NCBI GenBank assembly: GCA_021846765.1
Contig: JAJZWH010000043.1
Location: 1 to 8,242, forward strand
DNA from: a bacterium
Lineage (GTDB): Bacteria; Patescibacteriota; Saccharimonadia; Saccharimonadales; UBA4665
Length of the DNA stretch: 8,242 nt
Direction of reading: 5' to 3'
In this document: one piece after another, positions 6,239 to 8,242 of the stretch
Layout of the letters: every line of letters starts with the position of its first letter
Position numbering within the stretch: the stretch's first letter is position 1
The notes under the pieces: generated by a model
Told to the model about the DNA's origin: nothing
Database searches by the model: none
The model's input: only the letters and a program-made list of their open reading frames with translations
Translations under genes and position numbers: made by a program

Positions 6239-7108
6239 TTATATCCCATTAGCTCCTTGGGCAACTTGCCTAGATTCATCTTTCATTGTTTCAGGAACAT
6301 CTGCCTCGGTCAAGTATTCTTCTCGAGCCAAATCGTTATGATCGTGGGCATGATTAACTGCAACGGCTAAATACATAACCGAAAGAATAGTAAATATATA
6401 AGCCTGCAGGGCACAAATAAATATTTCAATTAAATAAAAAGGTAAAGCCGAAACTGGCGCTGCAATATGACCTAAATAAGCAAAAACATCAATCACAATC
6501 ATGCCAATGGTGACATTTAGATATAATCGTAGGGATAAACTAATTACTCTAGTTAAATCTGTTAACATCTCGAGTAATCCAATAATAAAATACAGCGGAT
6601 TCTTAGGACTCCCCACAAAAAAATGACGCAGATATATCTTTAGTCCACCGGATTCTTTAATCGATGCATAATATACTAAGCCCATTGTTATTAAGCCCAT
6701 AGCAAAAGTTGCATCTAGATCTGCAGTAAAAGGCCTAAGTAATGGTGTAGAGCCATGTTTAAAAGCATCTCCAATTACTGGCAATAATTCACTCCAGTTG
6801 TTAAATAGAATAAAGAAAAATAAAGTTACAAAATAAGGAACGTATTTCCGACCAACTTCAGGTCTAGAAAAACTAGACTCAACCATACCAATTACAAAGC
6901 TAACACCTTCTTCTACTAAACCGACGAAACCTTTCCCCGGATAAAGTCGGACTTTTCTAGCCGTCCAAATAAACAGAACAATAATAATTAAAATAATGCC
7001 CCAACCATAGAGCTCGCTATTACTAATCGCTATCGAGTGAAAATTAAAAACTGTTTGTGGAGCAACATAAACCGAAGGTCCACTAGAAGCAAATATATTG
7101 AGGTTCAT
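6239..7108 (-). CDS. atpB: F-type ATP synthase subunit a
   Basis: Subunit a forms the ion half-channels beside the c-ring. The protein has several hydrophobic helices, with the family motifs FILFNNWSELLP (99-110) and SLSLRLYLNVTIG (190-202) containing the essential Arg194 (Arg210 of E. coli), and a last helix with LIEIFICALQAYIFTILSVMYL (226-247). Glu228 occupies the position of E. coli His245 and Gln235 that of Gln252. The residue nine after the arginine, Glu219 in E. coli and often His elsewhere, is Met203 here, and the usual Gly of RLFGN is Leu197. The C-terminus has a histidine-rich stretch (253-257) and an acidic tail. At 289 residues it is within the family range. Its ATG overlaps the atpI stop as ATGA, with AAAGGG eight bases upstream. 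Confidence 0.95.
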   Translation of the reverse strand: MNLNIFASSGPSVYVAPQTVFNFHSIAISNSELYGWGIILIIIVLFIWTARKVRLYPGKGFVGLVEEGVSFVIGMVESSFSRPEVGRKYVPYFVTLFFFILFNNWSELLPVIGDAFKHGSTPLLRPFTADLDATFAMGLITMGLVYYASIKESGGLKIYLRHFFVGSPKNPLYFIIGLLEMLTDLTRVISLSLRLYLNVTIGMIVIDVFAYLGHIAAPVSALPFYLIEIFICALQAYIFTILSVMYLAVAVNHAHDHNDLAREEYLTEADVPETMKDESRQVAQGANGI

Positions 7109-7404
7109 TTATTTTTCCCTTTAGTAAATTCTGGCAATTGTTTAATAGTTCTCCTAACAATCAGCACCACCAATGCCACCGCAATAACAAACCACCCAAA
7201 AATAAACCAATTGGCTAATTTAAAATGCTGATCTAAGTAATATCCGCCAACTATAGGCACCATAACAGCTATGGCCATTTGCCAACTCATTGATATTGAA
7301 CTATTAATAAATAGTTGCCTTGTTTGAAAAGAATCAGGGTAACTAATATTAGCCTTATCTTGGCCATCGTTGGATAATACCTTAGGTGGTCGTTTATCTG
7401 CCAT
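7105..7404 (-). CDS. atpI: AtpI/AtpZ-like accessory membrane protein of the ATP synthase operon
   Basis: A 99-residue protein with a polar N-terminus and two membrane helices (about 42-56 and 66-83) joined by GGYYLDQHFKLANWF (53-67). The pattern 'G..LD......pwf...G' in the first-helix exit and loop fits the AtpI/AtpZ family found at the head of ATP synthase operons, with roles proposed in c-ring assembly or cation supply. The family call rests on this motif plus position. An in-frame TTG six codons upstream (7420-7422) exists, but it lies upstream of the TATAAT box at 7414-7419 and so would not be in an mRNA made from that promoter. I therefore choose the ATG at 7402-7404. The gene ends in TGA overlapping the atpB start by 4 bp, indicating coupled translation. 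Confidence 0.8.
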   Translation of the reverse strand: MADKRPPKVLSNDGQDKANISYPDSFQTRQLFINSSISMSWQMAIAVMVPIVGGYYLDQHFKLANWFIFGWFVIAVALVVLIVRRTIKQLPEFTKGKNK

Positions 7405-7413
7405 TTCTAATCT

Positions 7414-7443
7414 ATTATACAAGAGAGGTTAAAATTATGGCAA
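7414..7443 (-). promoter_or_regulatory. Promoter of the ATP synthase operon
   Basis: On the minus strand TTGCCA (7438-7443; 5/6 match to the -35 consensus) and a perfect TATAAT (7414-7419) are separated by 18 bases. The expected transcription start, about seven bases downstream near 7406-7408, is only two to four bases before the atpI ATG. The message would thus have almost no leader and no Shine-Dalgarno sequence for its first gene. Confidence 0.7.
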
Positions 7444-7530
7444 ACAATAACTAAAAACGTCTATAAACAATTCCTTAACTTAAACATAAACAGTCCAGGA
7501 AATCCCTTTTAATATCCGCCAGAATAGGTA

Positions 7531-7536
7531 TATAAT
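7531..7536 (+). promoter_or_regulatory. -10 box of the glutaredoxin promoter
   Basis: A perfect TATAAT ends ten bases before the glutaredoxin ATG. The best -35 candidate at the right distance is TTTAAT (7508-7513, 17-base spacer), a poor 3/6 match. The predicted start at about 7542-7544 would leave a leader of roughly three to five bases. The AAGG at 7537-7540, which looks like a ribosome site, would then lie upstream of the transcript. Confidence 0.5.
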
Positions 7537-7546
7537 AAGGCTTGTT

Positions 7547-7813
7547 ATGAGTAACTCAAAAAATACAAGTTCAATTATTGTTTACAGTGCAACCTGGTGT
7601 GCTTTTTGTCATGCGGCTAAAGGTTATCTAGACAAATTAGGCGTTAAATATACTGATCTTGATGTTGAAGCAGATCCTAAAAATGCTCAACAAGCTGTTA
7701 GTAAAAGCGGCCAAAGAGGAATACCTGTCATTGATATTGAGGGAGATATTATAGTTGGTTTTGATCGGCCTAAAATCGACAGCTCTCTAAAAGCTCATAA
7801 AGTTATAGCTTAG
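7547..7813 (+). CDS. Glutaredoxin-family thiol oxidoreductase (YruB-like)
   Basis: A small thioredoxin-fold protein likely to reduce disulfides or mixed disulfides in the cytoplasm. The N-terminal strand IIVYSATW leads into the redox motif Cys18-Ala-Phe-Cys21 (usually CPYC in glutaredoxins). The cis-proline loop is GIPVIDIEG (residues 58-66, Pro60), and IVGFDRPKID (69-78) matches the YruB-like subgroup, which carries 'iiGfd..kid' at this place. A Trp before the first Cys recalls thioredoxin's WCGPC. At 88 residues it is of normal size with both catalytic cysteines. No signal peptide is seen. It is transcribed divergently from the ATP synthase operon and ends at a likely terminator. The physiological reductant and substrate cannot be told from sequence. 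Confidence 0.9.
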   Translation: MSNSKNTSSIIVYSATWCAFCHAAKGYLDKLGVKYTDLDVEADPKNAQQAVSKSGQRGIPVIDIEGDIIVGFDRPKIDSSLKAHKVIA

Positions 7814-7819
7814 TTTTTT
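7791..7819 (+). terminator. Probable intrinsic terminator after the glutaredoxin gene
   Basis: AAGCT (7791-7795) pairs with AGCTT (7807-7811), and after a bulged C the bases ATA (7797-7799) pair with TAT (7804-7806) around a four-base loop. Six T residues follow at 7814-7819. The stem is GC-poor, so strength is uncertain. It overlaps the last codons and the TAG stop, a compact arrangement. Confidence 0.5.
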
Positions 7820-7880
7820 GATATTTATCACAAATTGTCGGTGGTTATTCTTACACCTCAATAAAAGCTTGAAATGTTAG

Positions 7881-7908
7881 TATACTTCTAGAAAATGTAA
7901 CTAGAGGA
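7881..7908 (+). promoter_or_regulatory. Candidate promoter -10 and ribosome binding site of the last gene
   Basis: TATACT (7881-7886) is a 5/6 match to a -10 box and would start transcription near 7893. The best -35 at normal spacing, TCAATA (7858-7863), is weak. GAGGA (7904-7908) lies nine bases before the ATG at 7918 and is a good Shine-Dalgarno sequence. Unlike the three other first genes here, this one would have a leader of about 25 bases. Confidence 0.45.
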
Positions 7909-7917
7909 TGTAAAGAG

Positions 7918-8242
7918 ATGGACAGTGGATACGAGATAGCAGATATCGCCGCCCAAAGAGTCATCGATCGAATTAACGAACAGCCAGAACTGGCTATTGC
8001 AGTATTAACAGAGCTGAGAGAAGACCCATTATACTCTTTAACTAAAGCTAACCAAATAGAAGAAAACTATGGAACCGAAGGAAGAGCTTTTCATCAGTTT
8101 TTGGGAGAAGTTATTAGTAATAGGGAACTATATTTAAGAATAGATATTGGTAATGAGGCTATTGACTCTGCCGCTGAAGATCCTGCTATAAGACAATTTG
8201 CCAATAATTTGAAAATAAATGCCTACATATTAACAGAAGATG
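7918..8242 (+). CDS. Unrecognised acidic protein, 5' part
   Basis: An open frame starts at an ATG with GAGGA nine bases upstream and runs without a stop to the window edge, giving 108 codons. I do not recognise the family. The product is rich in Glu, Asp, Ile and Ala, with no signal peptide, membrane helix or cysteine in the visible part. It appears mostly helical: IADIAAQRVIDRINEQPEL (about 7-25) looks amphipathic, and stretches such as NYGTEGRAFHQFLGEVI follow. Six of its seven arginine codons are AGA or AGG, whereas CGN codons are common in the genes to its left; the sample is small. It stands alone after a terminator with its own signals, so it is probably not functionally tied to the glutaredoxin. 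The rest of the gene lies outside the window. Confidence 0.7.
   Translation, partial: MDSGYEIADIAAQRVIDRINEQPELAIAVLTELREDPLYSLTKANQIEENYGTEGRAFHQFLGEVISNRELYLRIDIGNEAIDSAAEDPAIRQFANNLKINAYILTED

Noticed and set aside
7037..7231. Plus-strand open frame of 64 codons across the atpB/atpI junction
   Set aside because: Antisense to both genes, no Shine-Dalgarno sequence, and composition is not protein-like.
7464..7506. TTCCT...AGGAA inverted repeat in the divergent promoter region, considered as an operator
   Set aside because: Only five base pairs per arm separated by more than 20 AT-rich bases; expected by chance.
670..7813. Possibility that the ATP synthase operon and glutaredoxin form a new redox-control system
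   Set aside because: They share only a divergent promoter region. No thiol switch such as the chloroplast gamma-subunit cysteine pair is present in AtpG, which has no cysteines in the translated sequence.
1..8242. CRISPR arrays, insertion sequences, tRNA or rRNA genes, and recoded UGA codons
   Set aside because: I saw no regularly spaced repeats, transposase, tRNA cloverleaf or in-frame UGA; the conserved genes run unbroken with the standard code.

Overview
The window is an AT-rich stretch whose centre is a complete F-type ATP synthase operon on the minus strand, in the classical order atpI-B-E-F-H-A-G-D-C. The short delta subunit, the glycine/serine-rich N-terminus of subunit b, the MscL with a C-terminal zinc ribbon and the small tightly packed genes together suggest a Candidate Phyla Radiation (Patescibacteria) genome, perhaps Saccharibacteria. 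This is inference from protein style; no rRNA gene is present to test it. UGA is used as a stop (atpI, atpG) and no coding frame needs UGA to be read as an amino acid, which argues against the Gracilibacteria/Absconditabacteria code.

Layout. 1-204 (+): C-terminal end of a protein resembling a MEDS-type sensory domain. 270-689 (+): mscL with an added zinc ribbon. 670-7404 (-): the ATP synthase operon, whose last gene, atpC, overlaps the end of mscL tail to tail by 20 bp. 7405-7546: a 142-bp divergent promoter region. 7547-7813 (+): a YruB-like glutaredoxin ending in a plausible intrinsic terminator. 7918-8242 (+): 5' part of an unrecognised acidic protein with its own promoter and ribosome binding site.

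How the genes work together. AtpB (a), AtpE (c) and AtpF (b) form the membrane Fo part. AtpH (delta) and AtpF make the outer stalk, AtpA/AtpD form the catalytic hexamer, and AtpG/AtpC form the rotor stalk. AtpI is an accessory membrane protein. The c-subunit has the carboxylate (Glu62) but lacks the known sodium ligands, so a proton-driven enzyme is predicted. The genes are packed with a 4-bp overlap or 4-22 bp gaps, except for a 75-bp gap before atpE, where the only tandem Shine-Dalgarno sequence lies. This fits the need for many c copies.

I did not find an undescribed multi-gene system: the window is mostly core metabolism. The most interesting signals are -10 boxes lying almost on the start codons of three first genes (atpI, the glutaredoxin, mscL), which suggests leaderless transcripts. 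Others are a methionine in subunit a where other species carry a channel Glu or His, and the terminator-less convergent overlap of mscL and atpC.
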